Of a stretch of 64,000 bases of DNA, positions 43,895 to 52,869 are shown in pieces. The notes under the pieces are model-generated. The model had not been told where the DNA came from. It saw nothing but the letters and a program-made list of their open reading frames with translations, and did no database searches. The DNA comes from Natronomonas pharaonis DSM 2160 (GTDB lineage: Archaea; Halobacteriota; Halobacteria; Halobacteriales; Haloarculaceae): assembly GCF_000026045.1 (NCBI RefSeq), contig NC_007426.1, forward strand, positions 1,054,001-1,118,000. Direction: 5' to 3'. The position numbers were made by a program, and so were the translations under genes. Position 1 is the first letter of the stretch. Each line of letters starts with the position of its first letter.

Positions 43895-45049
43895 CTACCG
43901 GAGCTCGAACTCGATAGCCGCGCCCTGGCCGAAGCCGACACACTCGGTCGCGAGGCCGAGTTCAGCGTCGTCGCGCTTGCGCATCTCGTGGATGAGCGTC
44001 ACCGGTAGCCGCGCGCCGGTCGCGCCGAGCGGGTGGCCGATGGCGATGGCACCGCCGTTGACGTTGAAGATTTCATCGTCGAAGCCGAGCTGCTCCTGAC
44101 AGTAGACGGTCTGGGAGGCAAAGGCCTCGTTGAGTTCGACGAGGTCGTAGTCGTCGGCGCTCGTCCCCGAGCGCTCGAAGAGGTTCTCACAGGCCGGGAT
44201 GGGGCCGATGCCCATAACCTCCGGCTCGACGCCGGCAACGGCGTTGTTGCCGATTTCGGCGAGAATCTCGAAGCCCTGCTCTTCGGCGAAGGCCTCGCTT
44301 GTGACAAGCAGCGCCGACGCGCCGTCGGTCGTCTGGGACGCGTTGCCCGGCGTGACCGACCCGTCGGCCTTGAACACCGTCGGCAGTCCGGAGAGCTTCT
44401 CGGCGGTCGTGCCCGGCCGAAGCCCCTCGTCTTCCTCGACGAGCACTTCGTTGCCCTCGTCGTCGTGGCCCTCAATGGGGACGATTTCGTCGTCGAAGCG
44501 GCCTTCCTCGGTCGCCTCGACGGCTCGCTGCTGGGACCGAGCGGCGTACTCGTCCTGTGTCTCACGGCTGACATCGTAGCGCTCGGCGACTTCTTCGGCG
44601 GTCATTCCCATCTGCAGCGCCGCGATGTTGTGGTGGTCGTTGAGGCCGGGGTGGACCTTGTTGTTCTCGCCCATCTTGACCATCGACATCGACTCGACGC
44701 CGCCAGCGATGATGCAGTCGCGCTGGCCGGCGCGGATGGCGTCGGCGGCGTTGATGACGGCCTCCGCGGAGGATGCACACCAGCGGTTGATGGTCGTCGC
44801 CGGCGTATCCTCACCGAGTTCGCTCATCAGCGCGATGACGCGGGCCATGTTGTTGCCCTGCTCTTCGCGCTGCTGGGCACAGCCCCACTTGAGGTCGTCG
44901 ACGTCCTCGCCGGTCAGGCCGGTCTCGTCGAGAATCTGATCGATGAGCGGAACGGAGAGGTCTTCGGGCCGAACGTCCGCGAAGACACCGTCTTCCTTTC
45001 CGAACGGGGTGCGATACGCCTTAACCACGACTGGCGTGTTGTCACTCAT
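43895..45049 (-). CDS. Acetyl-CoA acetyltransferase / thiolase
   Basis: 384 residues from the ATG at 45049 (a GTG four codons upstream is in frame). Classical biosynthetic or degradative thiolase: nucleophile C91 in NRWCASSAEAV, a C-terminal GHPLGATGARL and ECVGFGQGAA (second catalytic Cys and His). There is no partner DUF35 gene next to it, unlike the thiolase at 22535, so it is probably a beta-oxidation or acetoacetyl-CoA enzyme. A TATA-like GCTTTAAC (about 45089-45082) fits the start. Confidence 0.93.
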   Translation of the reverse strand: MSDNTPVVVKAYRTPFGKEDGVFADVRPEDLSVPLIDQILDETGLTGEDVDDLKWGCAQQREEQGNNMARVIALMSELGEDTPATTINRWCASSAEAVINAADAIRAGQRDCIIAGGVESMSMVKMGENNKVHPGLNDHHNIAALQMGMTAEEVAERYDVSRETQDEYAARSQQRAVEATEEGRFDDEIVPIEGHDDEGNEVLVEEDEGLRPGTTAEKLSGLPTVFKADGSVTPGNASQTTDGASALLVTSEAFAEEQGFEILAEIGNNAVAGVEPEVMGIGPIPACENLFERSGTSADDYDLVELNEAFASQTVYCQEQLGFDDEIFNVNGGAIAIGHPLGATGARLPVTLIHEMRKRDDAELGLATECVGFGQGAAIEFELR

Positions 45050-45197
45050 ACACTCCCCCATTATCCCCCCACCACGTTAAAGCTACTACTCGGGCAGATA
45101 CCTCACGTAAAAGGTTTGCCCAGAATCAGTTTCAAATGTTAATAAACTGAACGAGAGTGCCTACGTTCACAGAGGTGCGGCCGCTCTGCCCCCGCGC

Positions 45198-47000
45198 TCA
45201 GGCGAGGAAGACGTGGCGGGGTCGGTCGGCGAGGACCTCCCGGCCGTACTCGACGGTCTCCCGGAAGGCATCAGAGCGGAAAAAGGCCATCGCCGCCTCC
45301 TTGTCGCGCCATTGGCTGGCGATGAACATGTCGTTTTCGTCGTCCTCGTTGACCATAAGCTGGGTTTCGAGGTGTCCATCCATGTCGGCGAGCAGCCCGC
45401 CGACCTCATCGAAGGTCTCGACGAAGTCCTCGCGGTAGTCGGGCTTGACAGTGTAAAACATCCCCATCGTCCCGAAGCCGCTCTCCTCGTCCTCGCCGGC
45501 GCGGGCGACGATGTCGGGCAGGTCCGAGAGATGTTCGGCGGCTGTGTCGGCGGCGTCTTTCTCGTCCCACAGCGAGACGACCGCCGTCCGGTCGCCGCCG
45601 ACCTCGGCGTCGTAGACAGCGGACTTGATGTGGGTATCGTAGCGCTCGAAGTGCTCCGCGAGAGCGCCAAGCTCGTCGCGTAGCTCGTCGGGGTCGGCCT
45701 CCGAGTACAGCACCAGTGCGTAGACATCCTCGCCGTGTGGTTGCCCGGCGTAGATGTCAGCGTCAGCCAGCTCGCCGCGAATCTCGTCGTCTTCGTCGGT
45801 GCCGTGGGTTGCGGCGTCGCCGCTCCCATCGAGTGGCGCGCCGACACCTTCGGCGGCCCCCGGCAGGTCGCCGAGGAAGCCCGACGCGGTGGTGGCCGCC
45901 CGCTCGTTTTTCCACAGCGAAATGGCGGCCGTTTCGCCGCCTTCGGCACGGACCGTCGTCATGACGTGGGTGTCGTAGTGGTCGAAGTTCTCTCGGAGCC
46001 CGTCGACCTCGTCGGATACGGCCTCGGCGTCGGCGCTGGATTCGAAACAGAGTGCGTAGCCGGCTGCCGGATACTCCTCGAGGTCAACGCCGAACCGACC
46101 CAAGCGGCTTTCGAGGTCCTCGGCGGCTATCTCGTCGTGGGACGGGTCGGTCGACGGGCGGCCACCGCTGCTTTCGGAGCTGGTCTGGCTGTCCGCGCCG
46201 CCGTGGCCAGTCTCGCTCGTCAGCGGCTCCGCTGCAAAGAGTGAGGACAGCTCCGACGGCTCGAACTGCTGGCCGATGTAGAAGGGGCCGAACTCCGCGA
46301 ACTTCGAGGATGAGGGGTCAAACCGCATCTCATAGAGGAGGTCCTTGATATCCGTCGGGTCGTCCGCAAAGAGCGTGATACCCCACTCGTAGTCGTCGAA
46401 ACCGATGCTGCCGGCGATTATCTGGGAGACCTTGTCGGCATACTGCCGGCCGACATCGCCGTGGTTCGACATATACTCCCGCCGCTCGTCGAAGGGCAGG
46501 TCATACCAGTTGTGGTCGGGACCGCGACGTTTGCTCATCGGGTAGAAGCAGACGTGGTCGGCGTCGGGCAGCTCCGGATAGATGCGCTGTTTCATGTAGT
46601 TGCGCATCCCCTCGTCTTCGAGGTCGTCGAGGCCGTCGGTCAGCTCCTCGTGCATGTAGCCGGAAACTTCCGTCACCGAGACGTACGAACTCGACTGCTC
46701 GGTGAACTCCGCCAACGCCGTCGACTCGAAGCGACGTTCCGCGTGGTCGAGGTGGTCGAGCGTCGGCCGCAGGTGCAGTACCATGAAATCGGCCTTATGG
46801 CCGAGAATCGAGAAGACCGCCGACGCGCCCTCCTCCGCGTCTTTGAGGTCGACGTGTGCCTGCAGATAGTCAGTACCGGTCTCAAGCGCGCGTTCGCGCT
46901 CTCGGTCGGGCGCATCGCGCCACGCGTCCCAGTCGATAGAGCGGAAGTCGTGGAGAATATACCAGCCTTCTTCGGTGCCCGGTGGTTGGCGTTGTGGCAT
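45198..47000 (-). CDS. pitA: PitA: chlorite-dismutase/HemQ-like protein fused to ABM domains
   Basis: 600 residues from the ATG at 47000 (a GTG two codons upstream is in frame). The first 240 residues resemble chlorite dismutase/HemQ (GWYILHDFRSIDW, MSKRRGPDHNWYDLPFDERR, FDDYEWGITLFADDPTDIKDLLYEMRFD). A polar linker follows, then two copies of a module of about 68 residues (YALCFESSADAE...FLGDL, about 312-385; YALVLYSEADPD...HLSDL, about 426-500), then an antibiotic-biosynthesis-monooxygenase domain (about 510-600). The layout matches haloarchaeal PitA, a heme protein studied in Haloferax. Its exact reaction is not settled. Confidence 0.9.
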   Translation of the reverse strand: MPQRQPPGTEEGWYILHDFRSIDWDAWRDAPDRERERALETGTDYLQAHVDLKDAEEGASAVFSILGHKADFMVLHLRPTLDHLDHAERRFESTALAEFTEQSSSYVSVTEVSGYMHEELTDGLDDLEDEGMRNYMKQRIYPELPDADHVCFYPMSKRRGPDHNWYDLPFDERREYMSNHGDVGRQYADKVSQIIAGSIGFDDYEWGITLFADDPTDIKDLLYEMRFDPSSSKFAEFGPFYIGQQFEPSELSSLFAAEPLTSETGHGGADSQTSSESSGGRPSTDPSHDEIAAEDLESRLGRFGVDLEEYPAAGYALCFESSADAEAVSDEVDGLRENFDHYDTHVMTTVRAEGGETAAISLWKNERAATTASGFLGDLPGAAEGVGAPLDGSGDAATHGTDEDDEIRGELADADIYAGQPHGEDVYALVLYSEADPDELRDELGALAEHFERYDTHIKSAVYDAEVGGDRTAVVSLWDEKDAADTAAEHLSDLPDIVARAGEDEESGFGTMGMFYTVKPDYREDFVETFDEVGGLLADMDGHLETQLMVNEDDENDMFIASQWRDKEAAMAFFRSDAFRETVEYGREVLADRPRHVFLA

Positions 47001-47108
47001 AGCCACTCGTTGGGCCGCCCGAGTAATGGGGTTTTGTGTTTTCTCTCATCCAGCGGGATACAGCCGTCAAAACAAGAATATAGGATTAGAGGGCCGTATA
47101 AATTCTCT

Positions 47109-47136
47109 AAACGTCTCTGAAAACGTCATTAAACGT
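47109..47136 (+). repeat. Three AAACGT direct repeats upstream of the small-membrane-protein gene
   Basis: AAACGT occurs at 47109-47114, 47121-47126 and 47131-47136, with periods of 12 and 10 bp, in an AT-rich patch within a GC-rich genome. The TATA box GCGTTTATAT (about 47200-47209) of the gene at 47249 lies about 65-75 bp further on. Repeats in one helical phase suggest a regulator array. The rest of the 47001-47248 gap holds no ORF I can support. Confidence 0.45.
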
Positions 47137-47248
47137 TGGCGGGATGCGCAAAATCCCGACCATCGGCGTAAACGGCGCTGAACTGGACCGAAGGCTCTGG
47201 CGTTTATATGGGGTTGGGGATCCGTAGTGGAACGTGAGGAGAGCATTC

Positions 47249-47500
47249 ATGTCCAGCGCAACCCCGCCCCGCTCGACCGTCCATAGCCCTGAACTGCAGA
47301 CAGCCCTCTCGGCACTCGGCCGACAGCTCGCCGCCGTCGTCCGGGCGGCCGCCTTCTGGCTTGCGGCGCTGCTGCCGCTTGCCGTCCTCGCGGCGCTCGT
47401 CGTCGGCTCGCTCACGCAGTCGCCGGCGCTGCTCGCCGGTGTGTTGACGCTCAACGTCGTCTGTGCGGTCGTCGGCCACGGCCACTCCCCCGAACAATGA
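47249..47500 (+). CDS. Small membrane protein of unknown function
   Basis: 83 residues from the ATG at 47249. A GGAG sequence (about 47237-47240) precedes the start and a GCGTTTATAT box lies about 45 nt upstream, so this gene has a short leader with a ribosome-binding-site-like sequence. Two predicted transmembrane helices (about 33-53 and 58-78, rich in Ala, Leu and Val) follow a polar N-terminus. No family known. A DUF7123-like gene starts 20 bp downstream, so the two probably form an operon. Confidence 0.7.
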   Translation: MSSATPPRSTVHSPELQTALSALGRQLAAVVRAAAFWLAALLPLAVLAALVVGSLTQSPALLAGVLTLNVVCAVVGHGHSPEQ

Positions 47501-47519
47501 CTACGTCCCCGCTCCACCA

Positions 47520-47804
47520 ATGAACACGCACGCTAAATCACCCTCCACGACGACCCCGAACCGGCCGTCCGAGTCGCCCTACCGCTCCCACGCGGCCAAG
47601 CGCCTCGCGCAATACCTCCGTACTGAACTCGAACGCGCCGACGAGGCGCTCTATGTCACCGGCGACCGTATCGCCGACGATGTCGGCCTCCCCCCGTTGG
47701 AGGTCGAGCGGCTCCTCAGACAGCTCTCCGACCGAGTTCCGGGATTGTCAATCCGGACCGACCCCAGCGGCTCGCGGACGGTCTGGCGCGTCAGCCGACC
47801 CTGA
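47520..47804 (+). CDS. Small DUF7123-like protein (first copy)
   Basis: 94 residues from the ATG at 47520. The N-terminal 20 residues are Ser/Thr/Pro-rich. The rest resembles the protein at 53130: an N-terminal helix (RSHAAKRLAQYLRTELE), a VTGDRIADDVGLPPLEVERLLRQL element and an ending SRTVWRVSRP (compare TTWRVSRP). The alternation of helices fits a small winged-helix-like fold, possibly DNA-binding. The family label is from memory. The gene follows a small membrane protein gene and an AT-rich repeat region. Confidence 0.75.
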   Translation: MNTHAKSPSTTTPNRPSESPYRSHAAKRLAQYLRTELERADEALYVTGDRIADDVGLPPLEVERLLRQLSDRVPGLSIRTDPSGSRTVWRVSRP

Positions 47805-47845
47805 ACTGGTTTCTGCGTGCTCTCCCGCGTTCTGTCGGCCGCCTA

Positions 47846-49621
47846 TCAGCCGAGCAGCCACGGGATAAAGAGCAGCCCCAGCAGGCTCAGTATCATCACC
47901 AGACTGACCGCGGTTGTTACTGCGCCCGCGAGCGCGGGACTCGCCTCGCCGGGGAGTCGAGCCAACACCGCTTCGGTGCTGGACCGCAGTATGTGCCCGC
48001 CATCGAGCGGGTACGACGGGATGCAGTTGAAGATGCCGAGGTTGATGTTGACCCAGCCAGTCCAGAACAGCACGTTGACGAGCGCAAAGACGATGCCGGC
48101 TCCGAGTGGGCCGGAGACGTCGTAGAAGTTGGTAATTTCTCCGTTGAAGCCAGCGAAATTGTAGCCGACCGTCGGGTCGATGATGTTCATGAAGGGCAAC
48201 ACCAGCGCGCCGAACGTCTGCGAGACGAACGTCGCCACCGGATTCTCACCGAGACCGTCCCCGCCAAGCATCTCGTGGTACTGTTCTGCGGGGTAGGTGT
48301 CGATGCCGAAGTCGTCGAAGACGAAGCCGCTGATGCCGGCTTGGATGCCGCCGACGCCGAGGAATCCGTGGTCGCCGTCCGAATGGGCCGACAGCGTCAC
48401 CTCGTAGGTATGCCGATCGCCGCTCCATGGGTCGCCGTCCTCGTCGTGGAAGGCGACGACTTCGACGGTTTCGCCCGGTTCCGTCTCGGCTAACACGTCC
48501 GACAGCGCCTCGTGGGTCGGGGTCTGCTCGCCGCCGATGCTGTGGATTACCATCGGCGTATCCGGTGCGCCGGCCGCACCGAGCGGCTCGTCGTCGGGGA
48601 CCGTGCTGACGAAGGTACCGACCGGAATGTCGACAGGGTCGGACTCATCTTTGAGCCCGAGTTCGATTCTCTCGGTGCCCTCGATGGCTGTAGCGAGCGC
48701 TGACTCCGTGTAGACGGCGTCACCGTCGACGGTTGCTACGACCGCACCCTGTTCTATCGGTCCGTCCCTGACCGCGTGTGTGACGATGAGTTCGCGCTGG
48801 ACATCGACCGGCGCGGCGTCTTTCCGCTCGACGGTCACTTCGCGGTCGGCGTCCGACAGTGCGGCGTCGAACTCGGAGACGTTCTCGACCCCCTGTCCGT
48901 TGACGGCGGTCAGCACGTCCCCACGGTCGAGGTCGGCGTCGTCCGCCGCCGAGCCGGGAAGCACGCCGCCGACGGCAACCCCCGGTGCGACGCTGATGAA
49001 ACTGGCGACCATCCAGAACGCGAGGGCGAAACAGACCGCTGTCACGAGGAAGTTGTTCGTGACGCCGGCGGCGAACATCCGTGTCTTGCCGCCACGGTCG
49101 GCAGCGTCTTGGCTTTCCTCGTCAGGCTGGACGAACGCGCCGAGCGGGATAAACGCGAAAAGCGCCACGCCCATCGACTCGATGTCGATGTCTTCGACCC
49201 GACACAGCAAGCCGTGGCCCCCCTCGTGGACGACGAGGCCGACGAGCAGCCCGATGACAATATCGATAGCTGCCGCCCACGGAAGGAACTGGTTGACGCC
49301 GGGAATGACGAGAGCGTCCTGTGGGCGGACGAAGCCGGTCGCCTGTGGCTCGACCAGCGCGCCGATTGCGGAGGCCAGCACGGCGAGGAACGACCCGACC
49401 ATGATGACAAGCGCAATGCCGACACCGAAGTTCCCCCACGCCCGCCAGAGCCGTTTCGGGGTGGCGAGCCAATCGAGGAAGGCCCTGCCACGTTTCGTGT
49501 GTACCGTCAACAGCGGCCCGGACACCGAGACCGCGTCAGGCAGCACGCCCCTCGATTTGAGGGCCATCGCCACGGATGTATAAAGTAGAATGCCGACAAG
49601 CACCCAAAGCAGCGTACTCAT
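47846..49621 (-). CDS. Site-2-protease-type (M50) membrane metalloprotease with PDZ domains
   Basis: 591 residues. About seven predicted membrane helices. The zinc motif HEGGH lies in GLVVHEGGHGLLC, and the second motif is the LDGG near the C-terminus (NCIPSYPLDGGHILR). Between them lie one or two PDZ-like domains (GGVLPGSAADDADLDRGD, VNGQGVENVSEFD, and a second region around GFLGVGGIQAG). It cuts substrates within the membrane. Substrates are unknown. A second, shorter M50 protein without a PDZ domain lies at 53503. Confidence 0.93.
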   Translation of the reverse strand: MSTLLWVLVGILLYTSVAMALKSRGVLPDAVSVSGPLLTVHTKRGRAFLDWLATPKRLWRAWGNFGVGIALVIMVGSFLAVLASAIGALVEPQATGFVRPQDALVIPGVNQFLPWAAAIDIVIGLLVGLVVHEGGHGLLCRVEDIDIESMGVALFAFIPLGAFVQPDEESQDAADRGGKTRMFAAGVTNNFLVTAVCFALAFWMVASFISVAPGVAVGGVLPGSAADDADLDRGDVLTAVNGQGVENVSEFDAALSDADREVTVERKDAAPVDVQRELIVTHAVRDGPIEQGAVVATVDGDAVYTESALATAIEGTERIELGLKDESDPVDIPVGTFVSTVPDDEPLGAAGAPDTPMVIHSIGGEQTPTHEALSDVLAETEPGETVEVVAFHDEDGDPWSGDRHTYEVTLSAHSDGDHGFLGVGGIQAGISGFVFDDFGIDTYPAEQYHEMLGGDGLGENPVATFVSQTFGALVLPFMNIIDPTVGYNFAGFNGEITNFYDVSGPLGAGIVFALVNVLFWTGWVNINLGIFNCIPSYPLDGGHILRSSTEAVLARLPGEASPALAGAVTTAVSLVMILSLLGLLFIPWLLG

Positions 49622-49683
49622 TGTCAGTTACACAGGGGTCGGTACTGAAAAGTCGTTCCGTCGGCGGTAGGTCGTTGCCGGTA

Positions 49684-51321
49684 TTACCCCTCACGCCGCA
49701 GCCGCTCGACGACGAAGGTTTCGTCCATCGCCGAAAGCAGCGGCCCCAGTCGCGGCCCCTCCGATTCGTCGAGGAACAGCCGATATCCGGCCGAAAAGAG
49801 GTCCCCAACGTCAACGTCGTTGCGCTTTGCAGTCTCGTAAATCTCACCTTGGAGCGTTTCGTCGTCCGGTGACTCGGTCTCGACGAACGCCGCCAACTCG
49901 TCGAGTGCTGCCGCGGTCTCGGCATCGAAATCGACGGCTGGGAGCGTCTCCGCGAGCCGGTAGTTGAACTCGTTGTCGGTCCGGACCGCCCACGCGCGGG
50001 CCTTTTCAACCCGTTCGAGCGCCCGCTCGATCTGGTCGTCGGTCGCATCGTCGGGGATGTGGCCCGAGCGCTGTGCCATCTGGAGCCGAAGGTCGCGGTC
50101 GTCGGTCATCCCGAGCACCGCTGCGAACGTGTATGGAATCCGAACCGGCTGTCTCTCCGGGAGTTCATCGACAACCATCGGATACGCGCGGTCGGCACGG
50201 GCGCGCTCGTCGTCCTCGACCGACTCATCGCCGAAATACCCCGCCTCAAAGCGGTCGAACTCGTCGACGAAGCGGTCGAGGTTCGAGACATCGAAGTCGC
50301 GCTGCTTTTTCGGGTTCTTCGTGAAGAAATACCGGAGGACGGCCGGCTCGAGCAGCTCCAGTACCTCATCGACAGTGATGATGTTGCCGGCTGACGACGA
50401 CAGCGCGTCGCCGTTGAGGGTAAACCACTCATAGACCATCGGCACCGGCGGTTCGGTATCGAAGACCTCCCGCGAGACCGCTTTTCCGGACGGCCACGAC
50501 CCCTCGGCGTGGTCTTTGCCGAACGGTTCGAAATCGACGCCGAGAACACGCCACTGTGCAGGCCACTCGAAGCGCCACGGAAGCTTCCCCGCTCTGAATG
50601 TGGCCCGGCCTTCGTGGCCGCAGCCCTCGATGACATCGTCGCCGGCCTCGACATCCGAACAAACGTAGCCAACCGTCCCGTCATCGAGGTCGATGTCGGT
50701 GACTGTCTCGGTCAGGAGCCCACACTCGGCACACTGCGGGAAGAAGGGAACGTACTCGTCGTCGACCTTGTCTTGGAACTCACTGAGCACCTCACGTGCG
50801 GTGTCCCGGTTTGCGAGCGCGTCTTCGACGGCGGCATCGAAGTCGCCGCCGGCATAGAGTTCGGTGTTCGACACGAGGTCGATGGGAACACCGATTGCCT
50901 CCGCCGACCGGCGGAGCAGTTCGGTGAAGTGCGCCCCGTAGGAGTCACAGCAGCCGAAAGGGTCCGGGATGTCCGTGTAGGGACGGCCGAGGTTCCGGCC
51001 GAGCGCGCCGGCGTCGACCTCCCCGAGACCGACGACGTTCCAATCGAGGTCCGCGAGCTTCCGCGGCAGTTTCCGGAGGCGGTCCTTGTCGTCGGTCGTG
51101 AACACCTGTCGGACCTCGTAGCCGCGTTCCCGAAGCGCCTCCGCGACGAAGTAGCCGCGCATAATCTCGTTGAAGTGGCCGAGATGTGGTACGCCGGACG
51201 GCGAGACACCGCCCTTGATAGTCACCGGTTCGTCCGGGTCGCGGGCCTCGACTTCGTCAGCGGCAGCATCCGCCCAGAACGGCCGCTTTTCGCCGGTGCC
51301 GAGGTCATAGAGGTCACTCAT
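49684..51321 (-). CDS. lysS: Lysyl-tRNA synthetase, class I
   Basis: 545 residues from the ATG at 51321. The reading frame extends to 51492, but that part is the pyrH overlap. A class I enzyme, unlike the class II LysRS of most bacteria. HIGH-like HLGHFNE (near residue 48), zinc-binding CAECGLL and CSDVEAGDDVIEGCGHEG, and the KMSKS-equivalent LSSSAGN. It charges tRNA-Lys. Its start overlaps the stop of pyrH by 8 bp, so the two are probably translationally coupled. Confidence 0.97.
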   Translation of the reverse strand: MSDLYDLGTGEKRPFWADAAADEVEARDPDEPVTIKGGVSPSGVPHLGHFNEIMRGYFVAEALRERGYEVRQVFTTDDKDRLRKLPRKLADLDWNVVGLGEVDAGALGRNLGRPYTDIPDPFGCCDSYGAHFTELLRRSAEAIGVPIDLVSNTELYAGGDFDAAVEDALANRDTAREVLSEFQDKVDDEYVPFFPQCAECGLLTETVTDIDLDDGTVGYVCSDVEAGDDVIEGCGHEGRATFRAGKLPWRFEWPAQWRVLGVDFEPFGKDHAEGSWPSGKAVSREVFDTEPPVPMVYEWFTLNGDALSSSAGNIITVDEVLELLEPAVLRYFFTKNPKKQRDFDVSNLDRFVDEFDRFEAGYFGDESVEDDERARADRAYPMVVDELPERQPVRIPYTFAAVLGMTDDRDLRLQMAQRSGHIPDDATDDQIERALERVEKARAWAVRTDNEFNYRLAETLPAVDFDAETAAALDELAAFVETESPDDETLQGEIYETAKRNDVDVGDLFSAGYRLFLDESEGPRLGPLLSAMDETFVVERLRREG

Positions 51322-51997
51322 TGGGAAGGACCTCCGTCCCGACGGGGTCGCCGTCGACGGCGTCAGCGATGCGCTCCGGCGCGGTGCCATCCAGGACGAT
51401 GGCCCGAAGCCCGGAGCGTTCGATGACTTTGGCGGCCAGCAAATCAACCGGTGCGTTCGACCCGGCCGTCGTCTCGATAGAGGAGATGACATCGACGAGT
51501 TTGCTCGCCTCGAGGCGGTCGAACCGTTCTGCGGACGGGTCTTCGTTCGGGTCGGCGGAAAAGACGCCCGGGACGCTGGTGGCGTAAATCAGCAGGTCAG
51601 CTTCGACCATCTCGGCCAGCATTGCGGCGACGGCGTCGGTCGTGTGGCCTGGGACCGTCCCGCCCATTACTGCGACTTCGCCGCGCCGCATCGAAGCGCG
51701 GGCGTCCTCGTGGGACTCGGCCGGCTCCGGGATGGCGGAGCTGTTCAGTGCGGTAACAAGCAGCCGGGCGTTCAGCCGTGTCACGTCGATGCCGAGGGCA
51801 TCAAGGTCGTACTCGGTGGCCCCGAGGTCGCGGGCGGAGTCGATGTACTGGCGGGCGACGTCGCCGCCCCCGACCACCGCCGCCACCTCGTGGCCGTCCG
51901 CGACAAGACTGTCGATAGCGTCGGCGTGAGCCTCGACCCGACCGGCTTCGAGGTCGGGTGCGAGGACGCTCCCGCCGATAGAAACGATAATCCTCAT
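51314..51997 (-). CDS. pyrH: UMP kinase, archaeal type
   Basis: 227 residues. Phosphorylates UMP to UDP with ATP. Amino-acid-kinase fold: VSIGGSVLAPDLEAGRVEAHA at the start, VVGGGDVARQYIDSARDLGA, VMGGTVPGHTTDAVAAMLAE and a late NAPVDLLAAKVIERSGLRA. It is shorter than bacterial PyrH, as in other archaea, and lacks a GTP-site loop I can identify. It is the first gene of a pair with lysS, overlapping it by 8 bp. Divergent from moaE, 83 bp away. Confidence 0.96.
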   Translation of the reverse strand: MRIIVSIGGSVLAPDLEAGRVEAHADAIDSLVADGHEVAAVVGGGDVARQYIDSARDLGATEYDLDALGIDVTRLNARLLVTALNSSAIPEPAESHEDARASMRRGEVAVMGGTVPGHTTDAVAAMLAEMVEADLLIYATSVPGVFSADPNEDPSAERFDRLEASKLVDVISSIETTAGSNAPVDLLAAKVIERSGLRAIVLDGTAPERIADAVDGDPVGTEVLPNE

Positions 51998-52080
51998 TAC
52001 GTTCAGGTTGCCCTGTGCCGGTCTTAAGGATTGTCAAGCGCTCCGACACCTACAAGCGGCCGCGGACGAACTACACCGGT

Positions 52081-52869
52081 ATGTACACGACCGTAGTTGT
52101 CGGCTCCGACGCCGATGCGGCGGCGGAGCGGCTCGTCTCGACACTCGATGGGCGGGTTGGCGTTGTCCGCGAGGCGGCCGACCCGGCCGACGGTAGCACG
52201 GCTGTCGGCGCGACGACCTACACGCTCGGTGACGGCTGGCGGGCCGACGGTGGCGACCTCTCCGTTGACGGGGCGCTGGACCGGCTTGCGCCCGACCACG
52301 ATTACGCCCTCGTCGTCGGCGTCGACGGTGTCCGCGGGCCGACAGTCGTCGCTGGAGACTACGACGACGACCCGGAGAACCTGCTCGCAGCGGCCGAACG
52401 CGCCGCCGACCTCGATGCCGAACAGATACAGGATGGTCTCCAAGAGACCGAACCGTACGAGACGCTGGAGTCGCTCGTCGCAGCGGTCAAGCGCTCACCG
52501 GACGCCGACTACGCCGGCGCGATTGCGACGTTCACCGGCCGCGTCCGTGCCAAAGAGGACGCAGACGACGAGCGGACGCGGTTTCTGGAGTTCGAAAAGT
52601 ACGACGCCGTCGCCGACGAGCGGATGGACACCATCGCTACCGAACTGGAACAGCGCGACGGCGTCTTCGAGGTTCTTCTCCACCACCGAACCGGCCGCGT
52701 CCCCGACGGCGAAGACATCGTCTTCGTCGTCGTCCTTGCCGGGCACCGGGACGAGGCCTTCCGGACAGTCGAGGATGGCATCAACCGGCTGAAAGACGAG
52801 GTGCCGCTGTTCAAAAAGGAGGTCACCGAAGCGGAGACATTCTGGGTCCACGAACGCGACGACCGGTAG
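52081..52869 (+). CDS. moaE: MoaE-type molybdopterin synthase catalytic subunit with an N-terminal MobB-like remnant
   Basis: 263 residues from the ATG at 52081 (the frame also opens at 52015). The C-terminal 140 residues are MoaE (GAIATFTGRVRAK, LEFEKYDAVADERM, HRTGRVPDGEDIVFVVV, GINRLKDEVPLFKKE with the catalytic lysines). The N-terminal 115 residues have the beta-alpha shape of MobB, but the Walker A motif usual for MobB is missing (VVVGSDADAAAERLV). MoaE transfers sulfur from MoaD thiocarboxylate to cyclic pyranopterin. The N-terminal part probably no longer binds GTP. MobB fusion is from memory. Confidence 0.9.
   Translation: MYTTVVVGSDADAAAERLVSTLDGRVGVVREAADPADGSTAVGATTYTLGDGWRADGGDLSVDGALDRLAPDHDYALVVGVDGVRGPTVVAGDYDDDPENLLAAAERAADLDAEQIQDGLQETEPYETLESLVAAVKRSPDADYAGAIATFTGRVRAKEDADDERTRFLEFEKYDAVADERMDTIATELEQRDGVFEVLLHHRTGRVPDGEDIVFVVVLAGHRDEAFRTVEDGINRLKDEVPLFKKEVTEAETFWVHERDDR

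Noticed and set aside
43895-45142. Long plus-strand ORF through the thiolase gene
   Set aside because: It is antisense to a clear thiolase with catalytic Cys and His motifs.
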